This document shows, in pieces, positions 1-10,193 of a stretch of DNA of 64,000 nt. Under the pieces are notes generated by a model, which worked only from the letters and a program-made list of their open reading frames with translations, did not search any database and was not told the DNA's origin. Every line of letters starts with the position of its first letter. Position 1 is the stretch's first letter. The DNA is from Coniochaeta sp. PMI_546 (lineage: Eukaryota > Ascomycota > Sordariomycetes > Coniochaetales > Coniochaetaceae), in the NCBI GenBank assembly GCA_021432605.1, contig MU271144.1, positions 682,001 to 746,000 on the forward strand, given 5' to 3'. Made by a program: the position numbers and the translations under genes.

Positions 1-2
1 CT

Positions 3-689
3 GTTATGGCTCCTCCGCACAGGCCGCCTTCCACGTTCAGATTTGCCGCAAGCGCATTCCCGCCAGGGCCGCACGTCAGACCACAGCCAACTCATTCACC
101 TGGAAGAGTGCCTACCGTGTTCGACCCTGGAAGATGGCTGCTTAATACCAGTCCGCACATTCGCGGCCCTTCGATGACAACATCTCTTCACCAAGTTCAG
201 TCCGAACTCGCGCATCCCGAGGAGAAGACGCCAGGGGTGTATGCGAGCGGGGGTGCTACCAGTCCTCCAAGAAATGTGCAGGGCGAAAGCGTCTGCGAAT
301 ACATTAAGAATCTCGAGCGAAAGGTGCTCGGAGCCGAGGAAGCGAACGTTCCCTCAGCTGTCCTGAACTCTGATGTCGAGCATGAGGAGCCTTATCTCAC
401 ACCTTACTTCAGACATGGTCCAGCAACAGGATTCATGCCAACTCGTAATGTTGCCGCAAGTGAGCGTGGCTCTTGGAAGGCGCAGTCAGATCGACGCTCT
501 ATCCGTGCAGAGAACAGTCCACCAAGGGCAGCGCCTCAGTACGCAGCTCGAGGAGAGACGGCTCTGCAGGACGAGGAACATCTACCTCCGGACACCCGCC
601 AACGAACAACATTGCCGGCCAGCAGCGATGAAAATGCGGACTACAGTATGTCTAGATATTGGAAGCCCAACACGTGCGGTTTGTTATGA
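3..689 (+). CDS. 3' part of an unrecognised protein (5' end outside window)
   Basis: The frame is open from the window edge to a TGA at 687-689 and gives about 228 residues. It may start at the ATG at position 6, but because the frame is open to the edge it is more likely the C-terminal part of a longer protein. The translation is polar and Pro/Ser/Arg-rich, with one better ordered stretch around residues 93-140 that includes ESVCEYIKNLERK, LGAEE and HEEPYLTPYF. I recognise no domain. An overlapping frame at 373-813 is less protein-like and is probably a shadow. The gene is convergent with TVP23, about 215 bp away. Low-complexity tails of this kind are common in fungal regulatory proteins, but no function is proposed. 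Confidence 0.5.
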   Translation, partial: VMAPPHRPPSTFRFAASAFPPGPHVRPQPTHSPGRVPTVFDPGRWLLNTSPHIRGPSMTTSLHQVQSELAHPEEKTPGVYASGGATSPPRNVQGESVCEYIKNLERKVLGAEEANVPSAVLNSDVEHEEPYLTPYFRHGPATGFMPTRNVAASERGSWKAQSDRRSIRAENSPPRAAPQYAARGETALQDEEHLPPDTRQRTTLPASSDENADYSMSRYWKPNTCGLL

Positions 690-905
690 TACCAGAACAC
701 GTGTGTATCATAGAAATGAATGCGGAAGCCCACATGAGCCGAAAGAATCAATTCGTGCACTGTTATACATAGTAACATACCCCCGGGTAGACCATCGCTC
801 TCCGACGCCATAAAATGAACCCTCTCCATCGCATGCTGTCCCTACGACCAGCTCCCAAGCACGTATGTTGTAGCGTTTGCCCTACCACTAACATCCACCA
901 CCCCC

Positions 906-1630
906 TTACCGGAACAGCCGTCCAACAACATTACTAGCCAGACTACTGGCGATATTCCCGCTCAAGAACGCATTGCCCGCATAATTGGACGCCTGGCTGA
1001 ACTTGTCGCACCGCGAGAACGCAAGGCTGTTGGTGATGGTCAGGCCCAGGGCGATGGCGACGAGGGGCAGCCATATGAACTCGAGCCACACCAGGGCGAG
1101 GATCGCGAGGCCGACCCAGAGCAGCGGCTGGACGTAGATGGCGAGCCAGAAGAAGCGGCTGTCGGTCGGGTTGATGGTCTTTGTGCCGGGCTCGCTGGAC
1201 TCGAAGACCCAGTGCGAGGCGCCGGTGGCCGGGTCGACCTCGTTCCACCACCGGAGGCCGACGAGGCGGCGGCCGGCTATGTTCTTGAGGTAGTAGAAGT
1301 CGGCGGCTAGGAGGAGGATTGTGATTATGAAGATCATGACGCTGTTGGAGGGGGGGGGCTGGTGTTAGTGGTAATGGTGGTGGTTGTAAGAGGAGGGCGG
1401 AATAGGAAGGAAACGTACAGAGACTTGATGAAGATTAGGCCGAAGAGGTAGACGAGGAGACTTGCTGGAGAGAGAGTGTTATGTTAGACACAGGACATGG
1501 TCCAGTTTGAGGCGAAAGGATACAACGTACATGCTCGAAAGGCCAGGAAGGTGAGGAGAGTGATCGGGTGCGAGCTAAGTCGCCATGTCAACGTGCCCGG
1601 TATGGGCTGTCCTGGCTGTCCTGCTTCCAT
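906..1630 (-). CDS. TVP23: Golgi membrane protein TVP23
   Basis: Exons on the minus strand are 1531-1630, 1419-1464 and 906-1341 and give 193 aa, the usual size for fungal Tvp23. The first exon starts [12 protein letters not shown] and runs into the first hydrophobic segment. Both introns have GTACGT donors and CAG acceptors, and all three exons join in frame. The family signature is clear: [11 protein letters not shown], then [11 protein letters not shown], then two further hydrophobic segments ending near the conserved CDKFSQA. The protein should have four membrane segments. In yeast Tvp23 sits in late Golgi vesicles with Tvp18 and Tvp15 and acts in vesicle transport. It is divergent from the CitE-like lyase gene, with 486 bp between the start codons. 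Family assignment is firm; exon 1 rests on frame and splice consensus. Confidence 0.93.
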
Positions 1631-2116
1631 GATGCGGTTTTGTGTATTGAAGGGTAGATCGAGTTAAGGGTTGAGCATCTCGTGGTTAGGGGCGTCCGAA
1701 CAAATGGTCCAAGTTCAAGTCCACGGTCGAGTTGTCAACTTTCCAAGGAGCTTCGTAATGCGGCGTCGATATTCAAGGGAGCACTGGCCAATTGCGTAGA
1801 GGCTACGGTTGCTGTCTAGGGGGCGGTAAGTGCTGGCAGGATTTTGAGCAAGGGTCCTTCCTCCAGGTGAGTGGAGAGGGTACAAGGTACCTCTGGAGCT
1901 CACCTTGATGGGCAACCTCGGCGATAGCTTCACCCCCGCCGCCGACTTCAAACCCCTTGAAGTGCCTCCTCTTTTTGGTGATAGAGGTGACTGTGTTTTG
2001 AGCTGCGGGCAGCTGACTTGGTTTGAGTTGTGTTCTATACTTGCAGCTTGTAATTGGTGGCAGTTCCTGTCCGTGACTGAACGATCCGCTGCGAGTTACT
2101 TTAAGCTGCTTGCTTT
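1631..2116. promoter_or_regulatory. Divergent promoter between TVP23 and the CitE-like lyase
   Basis: This 486-bp gap lies between two outward-facing start codons, so it should hold both promoters. It contains one GGTACC palindrome (1886-1891), a motif that recurs in other gaps of this window. Short open frames here look random. No clear TATA box was found. Confidence 0.5.
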
Positions 2117-3126
2117 ATGATGGCTTCGGTCGCTACCTCCGTCCTAAGAAGGGCCCTCCTCTATGGTAATCTGAATCACTTCTCGCTTGCGTATCATTGA
2201 CCCAAGACTAATGCTGTCTTCAAGTCCCGGCGTCGTCTCAGAAAATGCTCCAGAAGTCACTGACCCTTACCTCTGACAACATCACATACGACTTAGAGGA
2301 CTCGGTAACAAACCAACAGAAGCCAGCGGCCAGATCTGCTCTAAGAGATCACCTCTCCAAGCTTGCTCATAGACCAGACACTATCAGTGAACTCGCAGTC
2401 CGCATAAACGCCATGTCCACCTCGCACGCCGAGGAAGACCTCAGGGCACTGGCAGCGCTGCCCAATGTAGACGCAATCGTCATCCCAAAAGTAAACAGCG
2501 CAAACGACCTGCACGCTGCGACAGAGATCATCCGCCATGTCTCGCCATCTCGCTCAACCCCCCTCAAGCTAATAGCCCTCATCGAGTCCGCCCGCGCGGT
2601 GATGGACCTCCGCGAGATCTGCTCGGCAAGTCCCGATCTCGACGGCTTGGTTTTCGCAGCGGAGGACTTCGCCCTCGACATGTCTCTTACGCGCACGCCC
2701 TCGCTGTCAGAGTTTCATTACGCGCGCAGCGCAGTGGCTACTGCGGCGCGGGCATATGAACTGACCAGTGCGATAGATCTGGTGTGTACGTCCTTCCGCG
2801 GCGAGGAGGGAGTCCGCAAGCTGGAGGAGGAGTGCAGGAATGGCCGTGGTATGGGATTCAATGGGAAGCAGTGTATCCACCCGTCGCAGGTCGAGGTGGT
2901 GCAGAGGATATTCGGACCTGACAAGGATGAGGTCGAGTGGGCCGTGAGAGTCGTCATTGCGGACGAGAAGGCCGAGAAGGCCGGCAGGGGCGCCTGGACG
3001 CTGGACGGCAAGATGATTGATGCTCCTGTATCTGGGAAGGCGCGGGCAGTGGTTGCGAAGGCGGAGAGGTGTGGGTTTGATGTCGAGGCGTTGCGGCAGA
3101 AGTGGAAAGACCAGGAACCGGAGTGA
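2117..3126 (+). CDS. CitE/CLYBL-like HpcH/HpaI-aldolase family lyase
   Basis: Exons 2117-2165 and 2225-3126 give 316 aa. The short first exon encodes MMASVATSVLRRALLY and joins at a split Val codon to PASSQKML, restoring the family start in which LYVPASSQKM leads the first beta strand. Family motifs follow: DLEDSV (about 39-44), VRIN (about 85), VIPKV, ALIES (about 134), FAAEDFALD (about 160) and the C-terminal GFNGKQCIHPSQV. The fold is a TIM barrel using a divalent metal and cleaving or forming C-C bonds of acyl-CoA thioesters; mammalian CLYBL is a mitochondrial citramalyl-CoA lyase linked to itaconate and vitamin B12 metabolism. The Arg-containing N-terminus could be a short targeting peptide, which is inference. 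Substrate is not proven. A second ATG lies directly after the first. Confidence 0.88.
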
Positions 3127-3460
3127 TGGCCTTTTCAGCTTACTGTACCTCACTCGCGATACTCAGGGCAGTGCATGCTAGACTTGGGTCATCTTGGCCC
3201 TGACCTCGCACATGCCCTGGTTGATGAGACGACGGTCAAAAAGTCGCAGTTGAGATAGATCAATCTGCCACTTGCCTTCAGTAGCGGGCAACTGTCTCCA
3301 ACAACTTAGTGATCAGTGGCATCTGAGAGAACTCGAACAACTTCACAACCGGATGGGAGTATATTTAAGACAACCTAGACCCCGAAAGCCCACTATACTC
3401 CAGCAGTAACAGAACCAGAAACACCGAAAGAAAAACACATCCCAATCGTGCAGTCTCGCC
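3127..3460. other. Convergent intergenic gap
   Basis: This 334-bp stretch lies between two converging stop codons. It probably holds the 3' untranslated regions and terminators of both genes. No gene or repeat is seen. Confidence 0.5.
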
Positions 3461-4909
3461 TTACCTCCTCCCACCACCAGCCTGCTCAATAGCCTGATCA
3501 AGCTCCCGCTCCTCCTCCTCCAACCGTCTGATCTCATCCTCCGTCATGCCCTCCTCGACAAGATGCCTCACAGCCGTCGGCGTCGAGCGTCCCGGCGTGA
3601 TCCTCCCGGTCTGACTGCCCCCCAGACTCTCCCCATCAGCCATCTCCCTGTTACTCACGGGCCGGTCCGCATAGCCCGCAAGCGGCATCTCCTCCTGCCT
3701 CGCGGTGCCGTGATGCAGCAGCCCGCGCCCGGCCGTGGGGACCGACATACCGCCGCCGCCATCGTCGGAGTAAGGGCTGTGGGGCGATACCTCCACGCCG
3801 ACGCCGGCGTTGGCCTCCTTCTGCGCGATGAGTTCGGGCGTGCGGTTGCCGTAGCCGCCGGGGGCCAGGTCGGGTTTGGTGAGAGGTGCGTTGCGGCGCC
3901 GCCGCCGGATGAGGCAGAAGATCAGGGCTGCGAGCATGGCGAGGCCGATCAGGGCGGCCGCGACGGCTATGCCTGCTATAGCGCCTGTCGAGAGGCCGGA
4001 TGAGGAGTGGCTTGATTGCGTGCCGGAACCGCCCATGGGCTCGACGGCTGTGGCGGACGCGAGTGTTGAGGATGTTGAGGTTGCGCCCGCTACGGTCGTG
4101 GTGATGCCGTTGCCGCTGCCCCCGCTGGCTACCGACTCTGGTTGAACGGCTGAAGGGTTGGAGTAGGCGGGGTCCAGAGCTAGGGTCCCGGCATCGCCTT
4201 TGGCGGCGGTGGTCACGGTGAAGGCTCTGCTGTAGACGGTGTGCTGGCCATCGGGAGCGTCCCAGACCAGCTCAAGCCACAGTTTCTTGCTCGCGAATTG
4301 GCTTCCGCCCAGCTGTGCCAGGTTGGTGATGTAGATTATCCCACTCAGCCGGTCTGGAGCCTCGGTCACTAGATTGATGAGCTCAGCACTAGGTGAAGAA
4401 ACCATGGGAGAGTATTACTTACTGCTCACGACACCCGGTAGCACCGAAACGGCTGCAGTCGAGGCGATCTCCCCACTGCGCTTCTCGTCCCCTGACCGCC
4501 ATTCGCCTCCCAGGACAGGTATGATCGGTACGATGCCGTGTCCCCTCATATTTTGTGCTTGCGTCGTGGCCGGGCCGAGCACTCCTCCCCCGTCCCCGGT
4601 CGTGGTCGATAACGTCGTTGTGTGCGACGGGTCGCTCCCGGTGGTGCTAGTGGAGTTTGGGGAAAATGAGCCGACAAGAGTCAGGTCGTCGGCGCGAAGG
4701 TTGACATCTTTTATGGCTATCGCCACGCTCTGGGTTGCGCTCCAGTGGAACTGGTGAGTCTGCTGTATTCCAACCGCCACGAAGACGGCAGCGCCGTTCT
4801 GTCCTGTGGTGAAGTCGCTATTGTTGAAGGTGATGCTGTCCTCCGCCGTCACCATGCCGACCGACGAGGCTGCGGCGAGCCATAGTATCGTCGACGGCGA
4901 TATTCGCAT
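3461..4909 (-). CDS. Single-pass Ser/Thr-rich membrane protein with signal peptide
   Basis: Exons 4423-4909 and 3461-4368 give 464 aa. A 54-bp intron with a perfect GTAAGT donor and CTAG acceptor joins them in phase 1; a nearer acceptor would leave an intron of only about 30 bp and was rejected. Residues 1-22 form a signal peptide (MRISPSTILWLAAASSVGMV). The ectodomain includes HQFHWSATQSVAIAIKD and, after the intron, a second beta-rich block around KKLWLELVWDAPDG, then a Ser/Thr/Gly stalk. One membrane helix spans about 291-317 and is followed by five arginines, so the roughly 145-residue tail is cytosolic; it ends in an acidic coiled-coil-like helix. The layout resembles fungal wall-sensing or adhesion proteins, but no named domain is recognised. 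Surface location is inferred. Confidence 0.8.
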
Positions 4910-6383
4910 CGTATCTGATTTTCTGTTCTCTCTCTACTCGTGCTCGATATTGGACCCCGAGTTTAAGCTCTTCGCATCGTCCTGTCTCCTCGAACACTGC
5001 TTCCACTCTGTGTCAAACTGTCGATACACTATTCCTTGAGTGCAGGAGCAGAAGAGAGCGACGAGGGGAAAAGAAAAGCAGGGGTAGGGGATCGGTAGGG
5101 TTGGTGTTTGGGCCAAGTCAGCAACGACGCACCGCAGCCACATGTGTTACACCAGTTTAGACAAGAAAAGAAGGCCGTTGCGCATTTGGATGGGCGGTGC
5201 AAGCAGTAGGTTGAACAACTCCAGATCACTTGACTGGGCGAAAGAAAAAGGAAAAGGCTCGCAGTCGTCCATTCAGCTGAACGATGAACCCCCTCAGCAA
5301 GCCAAGCCCAGTCAGACCATGAGGGATGGGTAAGGTACCAGTGGTACATAAGTAGAGGCGCAGCCTCACCAACCAACATCCAGGTAACTTAACTTGACCA
5401 CAAAACTACACAATAAGCTCCACGTGTAGACCGTACATGACGGCTGGCCACGACTTGATGTTGCCATATCGTGCAATGCCCTCACTGCGACCACATAGTC
5501 TTCTACTCAAGCTTAGCTCGACAGCTTCCTCGAATTTACTGACGAGCGTTTGCTTCTCCAATGTGCTTAGACGCTCTGGAAGCGGCTTTTCGAAACAGAT
5601 ACCGAATCCAACATGGCGATGCAGCAACGTCGATCCAACAGCCATCGATGATTGGGCACAGAGCGGCGGCGCATCCGCTACAGGGCCGGTTCTTCTGACC
5701 GTGAAGGAGAGGAATACAGTGTCTGTACTTCTTTGGAGCAGAATTCACACAGTTTTTGGTATATCATAAAGCATGTCTTCCCACAGTGCTCTCGATGATC
5801 AGCAGACTGTGTGCTCAATGTCAGAAATTGGGGCTGAGCTATTTTGGCACTAGGAGCCTCCGCTTCCCGTAGGGCAAATAAGGGACCAAGACACCAACTG
5901 CGGCTGATCCTTGGGCTGCATTAGCGCGCGCACCTTGGGTCCCGCACCGCTCGCTAACCTGCTTCTGGAATCTCGAACCAACTATCAATGCGGAATCCAA
6001 TGCGACTTTTCATCTTCATCAGGCTGCAGTTCCGCTGTTTATGTAGTAGAAAGACACAGAAAAAGATACTGAAAAGACTGAGGACGACCTGACGGTGACT
6101 GCTTACTCAAAAGAGTTGCATCCCATAGCCGATAATACGACGAGGAAGATCGCCGAAGGATTCATTAAGGATAGACAGATTACGCACAGAGATACCACAG
6201 TGATCCGCTTAATGCTGACATCCAGGCACCGAACGTAACGCCGAGGACTGCCTTTTCCAGTAGTCACCACTCTGATCACACATGGTCGCCTCTGCTGTAG
6301 GTCCACTCTCAGTGTGCAAGCCAGTATGCAGACACGGAGAGCCGCACCAGAACATTTCGACAACAACAAGTTCACCACTACCA
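4910..6383. other. Gene-poor stretch with one uncertain minus-strand open frame
   Basis: This gap of about 1.5 kb holds the upstream region of the membrane protein gene and the 3' side of the Tls1 gene. It contains a GGTACC palindrome (5334-5339). The only protein-like stretch is the minus-strand frame ending at 5406, listed separately. No RNA gene or repeat family was seen. Confidence 0.4.
5406..5645 (-). CDS. Uncertain small hypothetical or gene relic
   Basis: A minus-strand frame of 79 aa starts at an ATG at 5645, and the same frame stays open further upstream to about 5730. Its translation looks more ordered than the surrounding noise, with FGICFEKPLPERLSTLEKQ and a segment ending SWPAVMYGLHVELIV. 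I do not recognise it. An overlapping minus-strand frame just upstream gives a Cys-containing stretch, YQKLCEFCSKEVQTLY, so this may be the end of a multi-exon gene or a decayed one. No convincing splice join between the two was found. Treat as a candidate only. Confidence 0.2.
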   Translation of the reverse strand: MAVGSTLLHRHVGFGICFEKPLPERLSTLEKQTLVSKFEEAVELSLSRRLCGRSEGIARYGNIKSWPAVMYGLHVELIV

Positions 6384-7617
6384 CTACTTCTTCCTCTCCT
6401 GCTCCTTGAGCAGAATGTCCCTCATCGCCGCCCTCTGATTCCGACTGCCGCCCAGCTTTGGACCCTTGAGCACCTCCTCCGCAGCAGCCTTGGACCCTTT
6501 GGCGACCGGCTTGGCATTCGACGCAGGGCGCCGGCGCTGCTGTCTCTGCATCATGGCATCCATGAACTCTCGCCGGAACTCCTCTGCGATCTTCTCGTCC
6601 GCACCCTCATCGCCCACACCTGCACCAGCTACAGCTGGCGGTTCTGGGGGCAAATCGTAGACGTCCACTGTATCAACAGATCAGTAAATAAAGTCGTTGA
6701 TGTAAAAGGAAGACAGATGAAAAGACACAAGGCTCAGACTTACGTCGGTTCTCCTTCAAGAACTCCTCCACAAGCTGATCCCGCTTGATATCCTCGCTAT
6801 TCCTCCTGTTCCTCCCGCGCCAGGGCTTCCCATCACGTCCAAGACGCACCTTCCTCGGCCGCGAGGAACCTGCCCCACTATCCTCATCGTCGTCAACAGC
6901 CTCGCCCAAGGCCCTCCTCCTCGCACGCTCCGTCATCGCGACGTTGCGAGCCCTCGCTTCGTCCCCGAGGTCAATCTCCATCAGCTTGCCCTGCATGACG
7001 GGTTGCGCGGCCGGTTTCCCTGGCGCATCTGTCGTGGAGACCGCCGTGGGCTGGGTGGATGGCGTGCCATCAGCGGCAGCAGCAGCAGCAGCCGCAGCTC
7101 TCGCCTCGGCAGCATGTCGTTTAGCCAGTTCGGATTCTATGTATTCCTCCCTTGCTAGATCAGCGACTGTCTCACCAACCACGTAGTCCGGAGTAGAGAC
7201 TCACATGTGCCTGTTGACCAACTCCCCCACCAACCCCGTCTGCGGCGCGAAGCGGTTCCTTATCCCCGCTATGACCGGGTTCTCTGTGCTTCCATCGTGC
7301 CGTACGAGGCTCTGCTCTGTGTTTTCGGTGTGCTCGTCTGCTCGGGTGGAGCCGGCGCGGAAGGCGACGCCGCCTAGCCGCGCTTTGCGGGCTTGCCGGC
7401 GGATTGCTGATAATGGAAGGTGCTCTTCCACGTCCTGGCTGTCGGCCGCGTTGTCTGAAGGCCTCGGGTCTGATGTTGAAGGTGTCTGGGCGGTAGGAAG
7501 AGGCGCATCGAGCTGCGACTCGTCGTCTTCGGAACGGTGTCTGTAGATCTTCCGTTTCTTTCCTGGCCGGAAGGCTGGTAGCTGTGGCTCCGTCGTGTCT
7601 GCGGCCGCCGATTCCAT
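6384..7617 (-). CDS. tls1: Tls1 / HCA59 (C9orf78) family splicing factor
   Basis: Exons 7205-7617, 6744-7150 and 6384-6667 give 367 aa. The first join yields RHMEEYIESELAKRH after FAPQTGLVGELVN, which is the core of the Hep59/HCA59 domain; the second yields ENRLDVYDLPPEPP. Donors are GTGAGT and GTAAGT. The N-terminus holds the basic GKKRKIYRHR segment, the middle an Ala-rich run of about ten residues, and the C-terminus is rich in Lys/Arg. In fission yeast Tls1 works with the spliceosomal helicase Brr2 and is needed for correct splicing of shelterin transcripts, hence its telomere effect; human C9orf78 also binds spliceosomal BRR2. A nuclear role in pre-mRNA splicing is expected. It is divergent from the acylphosphatase gene, sharing a 346-bp promoter region. 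Confidence 0.85.
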
Positions 7618-7963
7618 GACTGAATACGGTTTCGTGATGTGATTTTCTTGTGCGTGTTGTGTACTATCTAGGTCAGTTGTAGATGGTCAAAAGCTGTTGT
7701 CGCAAGCGGGAGGATCTAGACCTGTCGCTACTGTCGGCAAGTTCCGGTTGGGTGGCCGACTGCTACGGTATCGCTTATCGTAGTGCATGGTTCACGTCTT
7801 GGAGCTGTGACATCACCTACGCAGTGGGTACACTCAGTTGATATTATGTGCTGCAGACACACTCGAGTCCGTCAAACTTCAGGCCTTTGATCCTATTCAT
7901 ATAATTAATACTCTTCATACTTCTTATCGACCGATAAGCTGTGACTCTTGCCAAGGCGAACAA
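7618..7963. promoter_or_regulatory. Divergent promoter of tls1 and the acylphosphatase gene
   Basis: This 346-bp gap lies between opposing start codons. The acylphosphatase side is AT-richer, with an ATATAATTAATA stretch about 65 bp upstream of that start codon. No other element could be supported. Confidence 0.45.
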
Positions 7964-8479
7964 ATGTCGACTAGCAGAAGAGTATGCTCCAAGTGTACTT
8001 CAACTCACTTGCAGTGTTACTGATGCTCGACTAGGTTTACTTCCTCGCCCATGGTGGCAGAGTTCAAGGCAAGTCTATCTCACAGATGCAGTGTTCGGGG
8101 TTCACGGCTAATAATACTAGGTGTCGGGTTTCGGTATGTTTCTTGACCAGAGCTCATCGGAGAAGCCTAACTTCTTGCTCTGACTACATGATCAAGGTAT
8201 TTCACGCGGAAGAGGGCCGTTGAGTACAAACTCACAGGATGGGTACGCAATACGGACAACAATAAGGTGTGAAAATCACGAGCGTCGGTCTCCAGATTTC
8301 TATCAAATCAAGTGCTGACACCGGCGTAGGTCGAAGGCGAAGCCCAGGGAGATCCCGAAGCGATCAAGAGCTTCCTGAAGGATGTTGACAAGGGCCCGCG
8401 ACACTCACATGTTGTTAGGCTAGATCATGAAGACCGTGACCTAGTTGAGGGAGAGACAGAGTTCCAAATCCGACACTAA
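7964..8479 (+). CDS. Acylphosphatase, five exons with a GC-AG intron
   Basis: Exons 7964-7981, 8035-8068, 8121-8133, 8197-8266 and 8330-8479 give 94 aa, the normal size for this family. No single open frame shows the gene. Joined, it reads HGGRVQGVGFRYFTRKRA, then GWVRNTDN, VEGEAQGD and GPRHSHVVRLD. Catalytic Arg22 (phosphate binding) and Asn40 (water positioning) are both present. Acylphosphatases hydrolyse carboxyl-phosphate bonds such as those of acetyl phosphate or 1,3-bisphosphoglycerate, usually in the cytosol. Intron 2 begins GCAAGT rather than GT and has a clear CTAAT branch site. Exon 3 is only 13 nt long. Introns 1, 3 and 4 start GTATGC, GTATGT and GTGTGA. The reading frame closes perfectly across all four joins, so the gene looks functional. 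Confidence 0.9.
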
Positions 8480-9717
8480 GTTATAAACTACTACGTACGT
8501 GTTTTCCGTTCTATAAAACGTGTTCAAAGCCAAAGGTACTATTTCTCGACAGTTGGCCATCTCAAACCTGGTGTGTAGTTGACAAACAAACCTTCTGCCA
8601 GACGACCGTTATGGATCTTCGTGTAAAAGACTACCAATGCTATCGAAATTCGTCAACAGGTTCGACATCCAGTCACGAAGCCTTACAACAGCGAGATTGC
8701 CTTCCCTGCACCTTGGGCTGTTAGCTTTATGGCAGAGGCTCTTTTGACACTCTTTTGTCTGAATTCCTTGCCACGCTGTGAGAGGGTTTTCACCACCCTG
8801 TAATCAAGCAGACCAAAGTAAGAAAGAAAGAAAGAAAAAAAAGAATCACATATCCCGTCCCAACCAGAGAGGAGGCGGATATCTCGAAGCCCAAGACAAT
8901 AGGATAAGCTCGTGCTCTGCAACGCAAGTCGAAGTCCCTACAAACGAGGCCTAGGGAAAGCAGCCGAAAGAACCTCGACTTGAGGGTAAACCCGTAATTC
9001 GAAGCAGGTTGAGCATCTACAGAGAGACAGGAGGATCAGCTCTTATGGAAGGACAACGACCGAGCAAGTTATGGGCTGTTATGCAGATTGAAACGCTTCT
9101 TTCGTTGGCCCCGTGAGCCAAATGGATCGTCGACCCTCACGCTCCTCAACACCAGCTCTACATGGCCCTGAACCGATCAACAGACATGGAGTACAGCTTT
9201 CTCTACTCACCCTCGGACAAGATTTTGCTCCAGATTCTGCACCACACGAATGGCGTCACCGAGCAGTTCTTGCGCTTCGTACGTGCTAATTGTTCCTGCG
9301 ACTTGTGGCCTATTTAGACATTCGGAGGTTTGAACACCAACAGACTCGAATATTCGCCATAACAACATTAATATCCAGATTTACTCTTCTTGGGCATGGC
9401 TACGAATGGGATCACTCTAGCATGGGACGCCCGGCGCCGAATTTGGCAAAAGACCGAGGCCCCATCTTGCGGAAGAGCGTACGAGGAGGGAAGCCGAGGG
9501 ACTCAGAAAGCTGTACTTTCTTCCCTTGGATAACACTGAGAGTAACGCAGTTCTGGCACGTAAATATGGGTCACTTCGAGAAAGACGCCCAAGAGACACC
9601 CCTTCTCGAGGTCGGGGCCAAACTGTTCACATATCCACATCATCAACGCAATCCAGTGGGGACCACTCAACAACTCCGAGTCATGACCTGCGATATGCTA
9701 TAAAACCTTTCATCGCT
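8480..9717. other. Intergenic stretch with a weak small-gene candidate
   Basis: About 1.24 kb between the acylphosphatase gene and the tRNA. An A-rich run lies at 8822-8843. A possible two-exon small gene at 9162-9362 is listed separately. Longer frames, such as 9290-9703, do not look like conserved protein. Confidence 0.4.
9162..9362 (+). CDS. Possible two-exon microprotein (53 aa)
   Basis: Exons 9162-9278 and 9318-9362 would encode 53 residues, starting MALNRSTDMEYSFLYSPSDK and ending GGLNTNRLEYSP. The gap between them reads as an intron with a GTACGT donor, a GCTAAT-like branch site and a TTTAG acceptor, but at 39 bp it is at the short limit for fungi. The same frame is open upstream of the ATG back to a TGA just before position 9116, so the protein could be longer. 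I do not recognise it. It is as likely to be a relic or chance as a real gene. Confidence 0.22.
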
Positions 9718-9808
9718 GCGGGTTTAGCTCAGTTGGGAGAGCGTCAGACTGAAGTCAAACTTCACCAATTCCATCTGAAGGTCGTGTGTTCGATCCACAC
9801 AAACCGCA
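9718..9808 (+). tRNA. tRNA-Phe (anticodon GAA) with an 18-nt intron
   Basis: The mature part is 73 nt. D stem GCTC/GAGC (9727-9730 and 9739-9742), anticodon stem TCAGA/TCTGA, and T arm GTGTG-TTCGATC-CACAC all form. The anticodon GAA is at 9751-9753. An intron at 9755-9772 sits directly after position 37, the standard place, and holds CTTCA, which can pair with the anticodon region as in other nuclear tRNA introns. The acceptor stem has one G-A mismatch, a feature I also recall from Neurospora tRNA-Phe. Internal A box (TAGCTCAGTTGGGAG) and B box (GTTCGATCC) are present, and a T5 run at 9850-9854 can end Pol III transcription. Confidence 0.96.
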
Positions 9809-10193
9809 CGAAACATCTGCACCATTGTCATTCTTTGACATGGTTTGCCTTTTTGTGCTCCAGTAATACTGGCTGGCTATGAGTAGCCTGATGCTCTTCC
9901 CTGAGAGTGGTGGGTCTTCACTATGTACGTGGACTTGCTGCTTGATGGAGCTTCCAATCTGCTGTTCTTAGGTAGTTACGCTTGATCGACACCGTTATGT
10001 GTTGTGTCTAAGACTGCAATAGCGATCCGAATCTCAGCTTTCATCATGGCGAAGGGGCCTAAATCTCTACGGTTCTCTCGTCATCCCCACGGCTTACAAG
10101 TTCATTCACTGACCGGCACACAAGGAGCATCTACGATGATACCTGATACTGCATTCCTCTCTCTCATCTATTCTACTCGAGACCAAGCCCATC
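9809..10193. other. Intergenic gap downstream of tRNA-Phe
   Basis: This 385-bp stretch holds the tRNA terminator T-run and the 3' flank of the ricin-B-like gene. Nothing else is seen. Confidence 0.45.

Noticed and set aside
9290-9703. 137-codon frame before tRNA-Phe
   Set aside because: It starts inside a likely intron or spacer and has no protein-like order.
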